42,391 nucleotides of DNA, from positions 1 through 42,391 of the forward strand of contig CAKTGM010000014.1 of assembly GCA_934561515.1 (NCBI GenBank). Direction: 5' to 3'. Every line of letters begins with the position of its first letter. The first letter of the stretch is position 1. Positions 1 to 7,880 of this stretch are shown piece after piece. The notes beneath the pieces were generated by a model that was not told the DNA's origin, ran no database searches, and was given only the letters and a program-made list of their open reading frames with translations. This DNA comes from an uncultured Oscillospiraceae bacterium (lineage in GTDB: Bacteria > Bacillota > Clostridia > Oscillospirales > Oscillospiraceae). Both the position numbers and the translations under genes were made by a program.

Positions 1-21
1 GCACGAAGCGCAGCGCAAAGA

Positions 22-67
22 GTAAATTCCGACGCACATATCGTCGGAATTTACGATCTTATTTTTT
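22..67 (+). terminator. Intrinsic terminator of an upstream gene
   Basis: A perfect 13-bp inverted repeat (22-34 and 42-54) with a 7-nt loop is followed by a T-rich run at 60-68. No gene is visible upstream in the window, so it probably ends a plus-strand transcript that starts to the left. Confidence 0.65.
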
Positions 68-245
68 TCGCGCCTGCGGGCGCGAAATGTTTTGGATCAT
101 CAATCGCCGCGACCTGTGCGTGGCGATTGATTCTTCTCACGAAGCGAGTGTCGAGCCGCCGGAGGCGGTGAGGCACAGAGCGGAGTGCAATTTTCATCGA
201 AAAGGCTGTAAAACAGCCGTTTTGATGAGGTGCAACTGTCGGTTG
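67..245. other. Cluster of hairpins with no recognised gene, upstream of the XRE regulator
   Basis: Several inverted repeats follow each other here: 67-74 with 79-86 (perfect 8 bp), 100-108 with 122-130 (perfect 9 bp), 156-160 with 164-168, and a longer imperfect stem around 195-226 built on ggctgt/acagcc. I see no convincing reading frame with a ribosome binding site. It could be a structured 5' leader of the regulator at 331, a small RNA, or a dispersed repeat. I do not recognise a known riboswitch. Confidence 0.35.
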
Positions 246-330
246 CTAAGTTTTCAAGCCTGCTTGGTGGACTTTTTGCCGCTTTTTTGCTAAGCTGAAC
301 GCAGAAATTCTGTAAAGGAGAACCCCTCAC

Positions 331-1218
331 ATGACACTGGGAGAGAACATCGTGCGCCTGCGCACACAGAAAAATTGGTCGCAGGGCGACCTTGCCGACG
401 CACTGGATATTTCGCGCCAGAGCGTTTCCAAATGGGAAACGGACGCATCCGTGCCCGAGCTTGAAAAGCTCTTAAAGCTCTCCGAGCTCTTCGGCGTGAC
501 GCTCGATGCGCTCGTGCGCGGCGAGGACGCGCCGCAGAGCGAGCCTGCCGCGGCGGAAGTGCAGACCGCTCCTTCGTCCTTTGCGCCGCAGGCTGTGCCC
601 GCGCGGGATAAGAGCCGCAGCATCATCGGCACGGTGCTGCTGTGCACCGGCGCGGTCATCGTGCCGTGCCTGCTGCTGCTTGGCAGCATCTTCTCGGGGC
701 TTCTTATCGGCGCGCCGTTTTTCATCTGCGGCGTCATCTGCCTTACGGCAAAGAGCCGTGCCGGCCTCTGGTGCGGCTGGGCGGTCTATGCCTGCGCCGA
801 CCTCTACCTCCGCTTTGCGACCGGCCTTTCGTGGACAACCATCTTTATGACGCGCCTCTGGACGCCGGAGATGAACTATGCGCGCCTTGCGATCGCGTGG
901 GCGCAGTTTGCCGCCATGGTCCTGATGACCGTCTGGACGGTGTGCTCCTACCGCGCGCTCAGGCTGAGCGCGACGAAAAAGGAGCGCACATGGCTCGCTG
1001 CCGGCTGGTTTGCCGCGCTTGCCCTGCTGCCGCTTCTGATGCACTACGGCATGATGCCGCTGCTGCTCGACGAGCTCGGCAATTACAGCAGCGTTTCGCC
1101 GTACTTCCTTCTGAATGTCGTCTACAGCTACGCGCGCCTTGCGCTCATCAATGTTCTTCTTGTGCGCTCGCTCGCCGTATGGCGCGTGAAGCGGGAAGAG
1201 AAGAAGGGAAATAAATGA
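331..1218 (+). CDS. XRE-family regulator with a C-terminal membrane domain
   Basis: The 295-residue protein begins with a helix-turn-helix of the XRE/Cro type (about residues 3-58, with the typical SRQSVSKWE recognition segment). A polar linker follows (about 66-92), then roughly six hydrophobic segments between 95 and 285, and a basic tail. This fusion of a cytoplasmic HTH to a membrane domain is common in Clostridia and suggests a membrane-tethered transcription regulator, but the signal it senses cannot be read from sequence. The ATG at 331 has an AAGGAG ribosome binding site 10 nt upstream. The gene stands alone and converges on the aminotransferase gene, with a shared terminator between them. 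Family call is confident; function is inferred. Confidence 0.85.
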   Translation: MTLGENIVRLRTQKNWSQGDLADALDISRQSVSKWETDASVPELEKLLKLSELFGVTLDALVRGEDAPQSEPAAAEVQTAPSSFAPQAVPARDKSRSIIGTVLLCTGAVIVPCLLLLGSIFSGLLIGAPFFICGVICLTAKSRAGLWCGWAVYACADLYLRFATGLSWTTIFMTRLWTPEMNYARLAIAWAQFAAMVLMTVWTVCSYRALRLSATKKERTWLAAGWFAALALLPLLMHYGMMPLLLDELGNYSSVSPYFLLNVVYSYARLALINVLLVRSLAVWRVKREEKKGNK

Positions 1219-1227
1219 ATCGGATGC

Positions 1228-1261
1228 AAAAAAAGCGAACCGCAGCGCGGTTCGCTTTTTT
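1228..1261. terminator. Bidirectional terminator between convergent genes
   Basis: An 11-bp stem (1232-1242 with 48-58 of the same block) has A-tracts on its left and T-tracts on its right, so it can stop both the plus-strand regulator and the minus-strand aminotransferase transcripts. Confidence 0.8.
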
Positions 1262-1271
1262 GCTGCAAATT

Positions 1272-2543
1272 TTACTTTTTGCTCTTTTCGAGCGCTGCGA
1301 GCTTGAGGCAGCAGCAGAATACCGCCATCGCCTGCTCGAGCTCTTCGACCGGGGGCAGCGACGGAGCGACGCGGATGTTGCTGTCGGCAGGGTCGTGGCC
1401 GTAGGGATAGGTCGCGCCCGCGCTCGTCATCACAACGCCCGCTTCCTTGCAGAGCGCGAGTGTGCGCTTGGCAAGGCCGGGGGCGGTATTCACGGAGACG
1501 AAGTAGCCGCCCTTGGGCTTGTGCCAGGCCGCAATGCCGAGCGGCGCGATCTCGCGCTCGAGCGTAGAGACGACCATGTCGAACTTCGGCTTTAAGATCC
1601 TGGCGTGCTCCTTCATCAGCGCGAGCGTATGCTCCTTGCTCTGGAGATACCTTGCGTGGCGCAGCTGATTCATCTTGTCGAAGCTGATGGCCTGAATGCC
1701 GATGAGCTTCGTCATGTAGTCCATGTTGGCCTCGCTGCACGCAAAGCAGGCGACGCCCGCGCCCGGGAGCGTGATTTTGCTCGTGGAAGCGAACTCGAAG
1801 ACCATGTCGGCGTTGCCATATTTCTCGCACTCGCTCAGAATGTCGGCGAAGGGGACGAAGTCGCCGTCGAACTCGTGGACGCAGTAGGCATTGTCCCACA
1901 TGAGGAGGAAGTCCGGCGCGGCGGGCTTCATCGATGCGATGCGGCGGATCGTCTCATCGGAGTAAATGATGCCGTCGGGATTCGAGTACTTCGGCACGTT
2001 CCACATACCCTTGACGCTCGGGTCCTTGATGAGATTTTCGACGATGTCCATGTCGGGGCCGTTTTCGGTCATGGGGATGGTGATGAGCTCAAAGCCGAAG
2101 CTCTCGGTCACCTTGAAGTGGCGGTCGTAGCCGGGGGCGGGACAGAGCCACTTGACGCTCTCTTCCCTGCACCACGGCCGTTCGCTGTGCAGAAGGCCGT
2201 GCGTGTAGGCCTTGGAAACCGTGTCGTACATGAGCTGGAGGCTCGAGTTGCCGCCGGCGAAGACCTGCGAGATCTTGCAGCCGAGCAGCTCTGCAAAAAG
2301 CGCGCGTGCACTTTCTGCGCCCTTGAGCTCGCCGTAGTTGCGCACGTCCACGCCGTTGTCGATGCAGTCGGCGGGGCCGCTCAGCACGCTTAGAATGCCG
2401 CTGACGAGGTCGAGCTGCTGCTTGCTCGGCTTGCCGCGCGCCATATTGAGCTTGAGGCCCTTGGCCTTCCAGCCCTCGTATTCGGCGGATACCTTGTCGT
2501 ATTCCCGCTGCCATTCGGCGGCGGGCAGATCCATGTAGCCCAT
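1272..2543 (-). CDS. PLP-dependent class I/II aminotransferase (aspartate aminotransferase, MocR-like type)
   Basis: The 423-residue protein has the fold-type I aminotransferase landmarks in order: an N-terminal ARGKPS segment, the AGGNSS phosphate-binding turn near 97-101, the MWDNAY motif near 216-220 that contacts the PLP ring, and STSK with the Schiff-base lysine at about K256. The overall pattern fits the subgroup often named alanine-glyoxylate or aspartate aminotransferase of the Aminotran_MocR type, without an N-terminal DNA-binding domain. It most likely transfers amino groups between aspartate or a similar amino acid and a 2-oxo acid in the cytoplasm; the exact substrate is not certain. 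The ATG has an AAGGAG site 8 nt upstream and a good sigma-A promoter. It is monocistronic. Confidence 0.85.
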   Translation of the reverse strand: MGYMDLPAAEWQREYDKVSAEYEGWKAKGLKLNMARGKPSKQQLDLVSGILSVLSGPADCIDNGVDVRNYGELKGAESARALFAELLGCKISQVFAGGNSSLQLMYDTVSKAYTHGLLHSERPWCREESVKWLCPAPGYDRHFKVTESFGFELITIPMTENGPDMDIVENLIKDPSVKGMWNVPKYSNPDGIIYSDETIRRIASMKPAAPDFLLMWDNAYCVHEFDGDFVPFADILSECEKYGNADMVFEFASTSKITLPGAGVACFACSEANMDYMTKLIGIQAISFDKMNQLRHARYLQSKEHTLALMKEHARILKPKFDMVVSTLEREIAPLGIAAWHKPKGGYFVSVNTAPGLAKRTLALCKEAGVVMTSAGATYPYGHDPADSNIRVAPSLPPVEELEQAMAVFCCCLKLAALEKSKK

Positions 2544-2584
2544 CGTGAAGTCTCCTTTTCCATCGGTCGGATGTGATTGGGGAA

Positions 2585-2613
2585 ATTATAGCACGGCGCT
2601 GAGAGAAAAACAA
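2585..2613 (-). promoter_or_regulatory. Sigma-A promoter of the aminotransferase gene
   Basis: On the minus strand TTGTTT (2608-2613) and TATAAT (2585-2590) are separated by 17 bp, about 40 bp before the start codon. Confidence 0.65.
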
Positions 2614-2726
2614 GTGTCCGCACAAAAGGAGCAGCGCGCCGGGGGCTCGGGCGGGTGTAGATGGCTTTCCTTAGTCAATTTTCGTTATCCCATTCAAAAC
2701 TATCATAGGTCGGCGCGCGAATCTTG

Positions 2727-2756
2727 TTGAAAATGCGAAGGGAAGCGCGATATAAT
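2727..2756 (+). promoter_or_regulatory. Sigma-A promoter of the hydCBA operon
   Basis: TTGAAA (2727-2732) and TATAAT (2751-2756) are separated by 18 bp. The distance to the first start codon at 2795 is about 38 bp. The region between this and the divergent promoter at 2585 holds no gene. Confidence 0.65.
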
Positions 2757-2794
2757 GGATCATAGCTGATTTACCCAACGGACGGAGGAAGAGA

Positions 2795-3280
2795 ATGAAC
2801 ACTACGAAAGAAAAGGTGCTGTCGATCATCGCAGAGCACGGGAACGACAGCTCCGGCCTGATCGCCATCCTGCAGGACGTGCAGGCGGCGTTCAACTATC
2901 TCAGTGAGGAGAACCTCACGCTCATCGCAGACACGCTCGGCATCAGCATTTCCAAGGTCTACAGCGTGGCGACGTTCTACGAGAACTTCTCGCTCGAGGC
3001 CAAGGGGAAGCACATCATCAAGGTCTGCGCGGGCACGGCCTGCCATGTGCGCAAGTCAGGCCCCATCTATGACGCGGTGCACGAGTATCTGGGCCTGCAC
3101 GGGAAGAAAAAGACCTCGGACGACGGCCTTTTCACGCTGGAAACGGTCGCCTGCCTCGGCGCGTGCGGTCTTGCGCCGGTCATGACGATCGACGGCGAGG
3201 TGCACGCGAAGATGGACCCGGAGACGGCGCTTGCGCTGCTCGCGGAGATTCGGGCAAAGGAGGGGGCAGAGAATGGCTGA
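2795..3280 (+). CDS. hydC: NuoE-like [2Fe-2S] subunit of the bifurcating [FeFe]-hydrogenase
   Basis: This 161-residue protein has an N-terminal helical region and a C-terminal thioredoxin-like ferredoxin domain. The four [2Fe-2S] ligands are visible as C78, C83, C120 and C124. This is the usual length and pattern of NuoE/HydC/HndA. It forms the small electron-transfer subunit of the trimeric cytoplasmic hydrogenase that couples H2 to NAD(H) and ferredoxin. The ribosome binding site GGAGG lies 8-9 nt upstream of ATG 2795. The stop codon overlaps the hydB start by 8 bp, so the two are translationally coupled, and hydA follows directly. Confidence 0.92.
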   Translation: MNTTKEKVLSIIAEHGNDSSGLIAILQDVQAAFNYLSEENLTLIADTLGISISKVYSVATFYENFSLEAKGKHIIKVCAGTACHVRKSGPIYDAVHEYLGLHGKKKTSDDGLFTLETVACLGACGLAPVMTIDGEVHAKMDPETALALLAEIRAKEGAENG

Positions 3281-5162
3281 ACTGACAAGAGAGAGCCTGA
3301 ACGCACGGCGCGTGCAGGCCAAGGCGCTGCTGGCGGCCGACCGGCGCGAGGTGCTTATCTGCGCGGGCACGGGCTGCATTGCGGGCGGCTCGCTGAAGAT
3401 CTACGACTATCTGAAGGCCGAGTGCGAAAAGCGCGGGCTCAAAACGCGCATCGCGCTGCGCGACGAAAATGGCGGCGAGGACGCCATCCACTTCAAAAAG
3501 AGCGGCTGCCACGGCTTTTGCGAGATGGGCCCGCTGCTTGAGATCAAGCCCGAGGGCGTTCTCTACACGCACGTCAAGCTTGAGGACTGCGACGAGATCA
3601 TCGAGCGCACGATCCTCGGCGGCGAGATCATCGACCGCCTCCTCTATGAGCTGGGCGGCGTGAAGTACGAGGGGCACAACGAGATCCCCTTCTACGCCAA
3701 GCAGCAGCGCGTGGTGCTGGAAAACTGCGGCACGACCGACGCGGTGGACATTGACGAATACCTTGCCCACGACGGCTACGTTGCCTTTGAAAAGGCGCTT
3801 TTTGAGATGACGGACGAGGAGATCTGCCGTGAGATCCTCGATTCCGGCCTGCGCGGCCGCGGCGGCGCGGGCTTCCCCGCGGGCAGAAAGTGGGACAGCG
3901 TCCGCCGCCAGCCCAAGGGGAAGAAATATGTGGTCTGCAACGGCGACGAGGGCGACCCCGGCGCGTTCATGGACCGCTCTGTGATGGAGGGCAACCCCCA
4001 CTCGGTCATCGAGGGCATGATGATCGCGGCGCTCGCCGCCGGCAGCGACGAGGGCTACATCTATGTCCGCGCGGAGTATCCGCTGGCGGTGGAGCGCCTG
4101 CGCATTGCCATTGCCAGGGATGAGGAGCTGGGTCTGCTCGGCGACAACATCATGGGCACGGATTTCTCCTTCCATCTGCACATCAACCGCGGCGCGGGCG
4201 CCTTCGTCTGCGGCGAGGGCAGCGCCCTGACCGCGTCGATCGAGGGCAAGCGCGGTATGCCGCGCGTCAAGCCGCCGCGCACGGTGGAGCAGGGTCTGTG
4301 GGCAAGACCCACGGTGCTCAACAACGTGGAGACCTATGCCAACGTTCCCTGGATTCTTCTGCGCGGCAGCGCGTGGTTCCACAGCATCGGCACGGAGAGA
4401 AGCCCCGGCACCAAGGCCTTCGCCCTGACGGGCAACGTTGTGAACACGGGCCTTATCGAAGTGCCGATGGGCACAACGCTACGCGAGATCATCTTTGATA
4501 TCGGCGGCGGCATCAAGGACGGGAAGAAGTTCAAGGCGGTGCAGATCGGCGGCCCCGCGGGCGGATGCCTCACGGAAGAGCACCTCGATATGCCGCTCGA
4601 CTTCGACTCGCTCAAGAAGGTCGGCGCGATCATCGGCTCGGGCGGCCTTGTCGTGATGGACGAGAGCACCTGCATGGTCGAAACGGCGCGCTTTTTCATG
4701 AGCTTTACGCAGAACGAGTCCTGCGGCAAGTGCGTGCCCTGCCGCGAGGGAACGAAGCGGATGCTCGAGATCCTCACGCGCATCGTCGACAACGAGGGAA
4801 GCCTTGAAGACCTTGACCTCCTTGAAGAGCTCTCCCGCACGATCACCGAAACGGCGCTGTGCGGACTTGGTCAGGCCGCGTGCAACCCGGTCGTCAGCAC
4901 GCTCAAATACTTCCGCAAGGAATACCTTGCCCACGTCGTCGACCACCACTGCCCGATCTGCAACGGCCGCAAGCGCCGCCTTGTCATCAAGCCGGAGCTG
5001 TGCAAGGGCTGCGGCAAGTGCAAGCGCAACTGCCCGATGGAGGCGATCTCCGGCGAGATCCGGATGCCGCACGTCATCGACAACGAAAAGTGCATCCACT
5101 GCGGCGCGTGCTGGGGCGCGTGCCCGTTCGGCGCGATCGACGCCATCGAAGAGGAGGGTTGA
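3273..5162 (+). CDS. hydB: NuoF-like FMN/NADH-binding subunit of the bifurcating [FeFe]-hydrogenase
   Basis: The 629-residue protein has the full HydB layout. An N-terminal thioredoxin-like [2Fe-2S] domain carries C30, C35, C79 and C83. The NuoF core has the glycine-rich LRGRGGAGFPAG nucleotide loop (about 193-204) and an SLBB region. The [4Fe-4S] site is at C484, C487, C490 and C530. An extra CxxC follows at 560-563, and the C-terminus holds two ferredoxin-type clusters (C577/580/583/587 and C607/610/613/617). HydB is where NAD(H) binds FMN and where electron bifurcation is thought to take place. ATG 3273 is preferred to upstream codons because AAAGGAGG precedes it and it starts the conserved domain. 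Spacing to hydA is only 5 bp. Confidence 0.94.
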   Translation: MAELTRESLNARRVQAKALLAADRREVLICAGTGCIAGGSLKIYDYLKAECEKRGLKTRIALRDENGGEDAIHFKKSGCHGFCEMGPLLEIKPEGVLYTHVKLEDCDEIIERTILGGEIIDRLLYELGGVKYEGHNEIPFYAKQQRVVLENCGTTDAVDIDEYLAHDGYVAFEKALFEMTDEEICREILDSGLRGRGGAGFPAGRKWDSVRRQPKGKKYVVCNGDEGDPGAFMDRSVMEGNPHSVIEGMMIAALAAGSDEGYIYVRAEYPLAVERLRIAIARDEELGLLGDNIMGTDFSFHLHINRGAGAFVCGEGSALTASIEGKRGMPRVKPPRTVEQGLWARPTVLNNVETYANVPWILLRGSAWFHSIGTERSPGTKAFALTGNVVNTGLIEVPMGTTLREIIFDIGGGIKDGKKFKAVQIGGPAGGCLTEEHLDMPLDFDSLKKVGAIIGSGGLVVMDESTCMVETARFFMSFTQNESCGKCVPCREGTKRMLEILTRIVDNEGSLEDLDLLEELSRTITETALCGLGQAACNPVVSTLKYFRKEYLAHVVDHHCPICNGRKRRLVIKPELCKGCGKCKRNCPMEAISGEIRMPHVIDNEKCIHCGACWGACPFGAIDAIEEEG

Positions 5163-5167
5163 GAGAA

Positions 5168-6868
5168 ATGGCAAAGGGGATCATGATCATCGACGGCCAG
5201 CGCGTCACGTTCGACGGCGAAAAGAACGTGCTGTCCGTCATCCGCAAGGCAGGCATCGAAATGCCGACATTCTGCTATTACTCCGACCTTTCCGTTTACG
5301 GCGCGTGCCGGATGTGTGTGGTGGAAAACGAAGAGACGGGGAAGATCGACGCAAGCTGCTCGATGGAGCCGCGCGACGGGATGCGCATCCGCACGAGCAG
5401 CGCAAGGCTCTTGAAGCACCGCCGCGTCATCCTCGAGCTGCTGCTCGCCTCGCACAACTGCAACTGCACCACCTGCGAAAAGAGCGGCCACTGCCATTTG
5501 CAGGAGCTGGCGCAGCAGTTCGGCGTGCGTAAGGTGCGCTTCCCGGATACCCGCGAGCACCTTGAGATCGACAATACCTCGCCCGCCGTGCTGCGCGACC
5601 CGAACAAGTGCATCCTCTGCGGCGACTGCGTGCGCGTGTGCGAGGAAATGCAGGGCATGGGCATTCTGAACTTCGCCTTCCGCGGCAGCAGCGCGCAGGT
5701 CATGCCCGCCTTCGACCGCCGCATGAGCGAGACGAAGTGCGTCAGCTGCGGCCAGTGCGCGGCGGTCTGCCCCACGGGCGCGATCACGGTGAAAAACCAG
5801 ATCGGCGAGGCATGGCGCGCCATCCACGACCCCGATAAGCGCGTGGTCGTGCAGATCGCGCCGGCGGTGCGTGTGGCCGTGGGCGAGGCCTTCGGCATGG
5901 ACGCGGGAGAAAATGTGCTCGATAAGCTCGTCACGGCGCTCAAGCTCATGGGCGTGGACGAGGTGTATGACACGACCTTCGGCGCGGACTTTACGACGAT
6001 CGCGGAATCCGAGGAATTCCTCGCGCGGCTGAAAAACGGCGGCCCGTTCCCGATGTTTACCTCCTGCTGCCCGGCGTGGGTGAAGTACCTTGAAAACGAA
6101 AATCCCAAGTACCTCAGGAATATCTCTACCTGCAAGTCGCCCATGGAGATGGTGGGCGCGATCTTCCGCGACAAGTACGCCGCGAAGGACGCGCGCGACG
6201 GCCGCACGACCTATCATATCGCCATCATGCCCTGCACGGCGAAGAAGATGGAGGCGGCGCGCCCCGAGTTCATCCATGACGGCCGGCCCGACGTGGACCT
6301 CGTGCTCACCACGCGCGAGGTGATCGACATGATGCGCGAGACGGGCATCCAGCTCTCCGAGCTGGAACTCGAATCGCCCGATATGCCCTTCGGCCTCGGC
6401 TCCGGCGCGGCAGTCATTTACGGCACGAGCGGCGGCGTTGCCGAAGCGGTCGTGCGCCACTGCCTGCCCGACAAGAGCAAGAACGCCCTGCGCGAGATCA
6501 GCATCCTCGGTCTGCGCGGCGACGCGCCGATCAAGGAGGCGACGGTCACCGTCGGCGACACGGAGCTCAGGCTCGCGGTCGTCAACGGCCTTGCCAACGC
6601 AAAAAAGCTCTTAAAGGATATTGACGAGGGCAGGGCCTTCTATCACCTCATCGAGGTGATGACCTGCCAGGGCGGCTGCGTCGGCGGCGCGGGCCAGCCC
6701 TACGGGCTCAAAAAGCGCAAGGAAAAGCGCGGCGACGGCCTGCACCTGACCGACAATATGGCGATGTTCAAGCGCGCCGAGCGCAACCCCGTCGTGACGC
6801 GGATGATGCAGGAATACGGCGAGGAGCGCTGCCACGAGCTGCTGCACGTGAGCTACGTCAAGGAATAA
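5168..6868 (+). CDS. hydA: [FeFe]-hydrogenase catalytic subunit
   Basis: The 566-residue protein has domains in the order of clostridial HydA. A plant-type [2Fe-2S] uses C36, C47, C50 and C64. The His-ligated cluster is H96, C100, C103 and C109. Two [4Fe-4S] clusters are at C148/151/154/158 and C191/194/197/201. H-cluster motifs are TSCCPAW (L1, proton-relay C300 and ligand C301), MPCTAKK (L2, C356) and MTCQGGCVGGAGQP (L3, C500 and C504). Numbering is shifted by only one residue from Clostridium hydrogenase I. L3 differs from the usual form: Q501 stands where proline is normal, and A508 replaces a glycine. With HydB and HydC it should oxidise or evolve H2 with NADH and ferredoxin. No HydE, HydF or HydG maturases are in the window. 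Confidence 0.95.
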   Translation: MAKGIMIIDGQRVTFDGEKNVLSVIRKAGIEMPTFCYYSDLSVYGACRMCVVENEETGKIDASCSMEPRDGMRIRTSSARLLKHRRVILELLLASHNCNCTTCEKSGHCHLQELAQQFGVRKVRFPDTREHLEIDNTSPAVLRDPNKCILCGDCVRVCEEMQGMGILNFAFRGSSAQVMPAFDRRMSETKCVSCGQCAAVCPTGAITVKNQIGEAWRAIHDPDKRVVVQIAPAVRVAVGEAFGMDAGENVLDKLVTALKLMGVDEVYDTTFGADFTTIAESEEFLARLKNGGPFPMFTSCCPAWVKYLENENPKYLRNISTCKSPMEMVGAIFRDKYAAKDARDGRTTYHIAIMPCTAKKMEAARPEFIHDGRPDVDLVLTTREVIDMMRETGIQLSELELESPDMPFGLGSGAAVIYGTSGGVAEAVVRHCLPDKSKNALREISILGLRGDAPIKEATVTVGDTELRLAVVNGLANAKKLLKDIDEGRAFYHLIEVMTCQGGCVGGAGQPYGLKKRKEKRGDGLHLTDNMAMFKRAERNPVVTRMMQEYGEERCHELLHVSYVKE

Positions 6869-6887
6869 CGGCACAGTCTTCGAACGA

Positions 6888-6930
6888 GAAAAAGCGAGGC
6901 TCTCTTTTAAAAAGAGAGCCTCGCTTTTTC
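6888..6930. terminator. Bidirectional terminator between hydA and the GTPase operon
   Basis: A 20-bp near-perfect stem flanked by A5 and T5 lies between the convergent hydA and the minus-strand CobW-type genes; it can stop transcription in both directions. Confidence 0.88.
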
Positions 6931-6947
6931 TGCTTGTATTGACGCGA

Positions 6948-7877
6948 TCAGAAGGTCACGACCTCCTGCTCGGGCTTCGATGTTGTGGTGATCTTCTCAA
7001 CGTAGAGCACGGGGCCTTCGCCCTCGTAGGCGTCGAGATACTCTTTTTTGACCGTCGCGGTGACCTCCACCCAGTCGCGGTTGTTGTAGGCCTTGAGGCT
7101 GTCGCCCCTGGCGACGATGCCGACGAACTGAATGTCGTTTTCGCAGCAGGTCATCACAAAGCGGCCGGGGCAGTGGATGCCGGGGAACTTCTTCGAGTGG
7201 CACATGATGAGCTTCATGTGCACCTTCTTGCCGTCCCAGCGGTCGGTGTGGTCCATCGCGTCAACGTACCACACGCCGTAGTCGTCGTCCGGGATGTCGA
7301 TGAGCGCGGGCGTCATGTCGAAGGGGCACTCGTCGCCCGTGAGATAATCCTCGCTGTTGCCGTCGTTGTCCTCAAGGTAAATGTCCGCGCGGCGGTTGAC
7401 CATGCGCAGATTCCGCGCGCGCAGGCTCTCCTTGAGCTTGTCGTCGCAGCGGTTGAAGACGATCATATCCGCGTTCGTGATCTTCTCCATCATGAGCTGG
7501 CCCATGTTCTTAACGAACAGCTCAAAGGTCGGCGCGTGCACGAAGGTCATGATCTGATAGAGCACCCAGTTGGCGGGCAGCACCTCGCGGTAAAGCTTTT
7601 CCATCTGCCACATACCGTTGTACTCGATGAGCACCTGCTTGGGGCGGTGCTTTTTTTCAAGCTCCTTGCAGAACGCGAGCGTCAAGTCGTCCTCGTCGTC
7701 CACCGTGACGACGGTGACATTGTCGAGCGCCTTCTTCTCGTATTCCTCGTCGCCCTCCTCACAGCAGATGAGAATGGTCTTATCCTCGCGGGCGAAGCCG
7801 TCCTCTAAAATGCCGTTGATAAAGCTCGTCTTGCCGGAATCGAGAAAACCGGCGACCAGATAAACAGGAATATCCAT
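6948..7877 (-). CDS. CobW-type (G3E) GTPase lacking the metal-binding CxCC motif
   Basis: The 309-residue protein starts with a Walker A loop GFLDSGKTS (residues 10-18) and has NRCDD in the position of the G4 motif, so it is a G3E P-loop GTPase. Unlike its neighbour it has no GCxCC motif and no His-rich tail. Its C-terminal part (about 210-300) is not the standard CobW C-terminal domain; it loosely resembles the C-terminal domain of the DUF1980/TIGR03943 proteins that accompany metal permeases, which is an inference. It lies 3 bp downstream of the His-rich GTPase and is clearly in one operon with it. A role in metal delivery is likely; the metal is unknown. Confidence 0.8.
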   Translation of the reverse strand: MDIPVYLVAGFLDSGKTSFINGILEDGFAREDKTILICCEEGDEEYEKKALDNVTVVTVDDEDDLTLAFCKELEKKHRPKQVLIEYNGMWQMEKLYREVLPANWVLYQIMTFVHAPTFELFVKNMGQLMMEKITNADMIVFNRCDDKLKESLRARNLRMVNRRADIYLEDNDGNSEDYLTGDECPFDMTPALIDIPDDDYGVWYVDAMDHTDRWDGKKVHMKLIMCHSKKFPGIHCPGRFVMTCCENDIQFVGIVARGDSLKAYNNRDWVEVTATVKKEYLDAYEGEGPVLYVEKITTTSKPEQEVVTF

Positions 7878-7880
7878 CCG

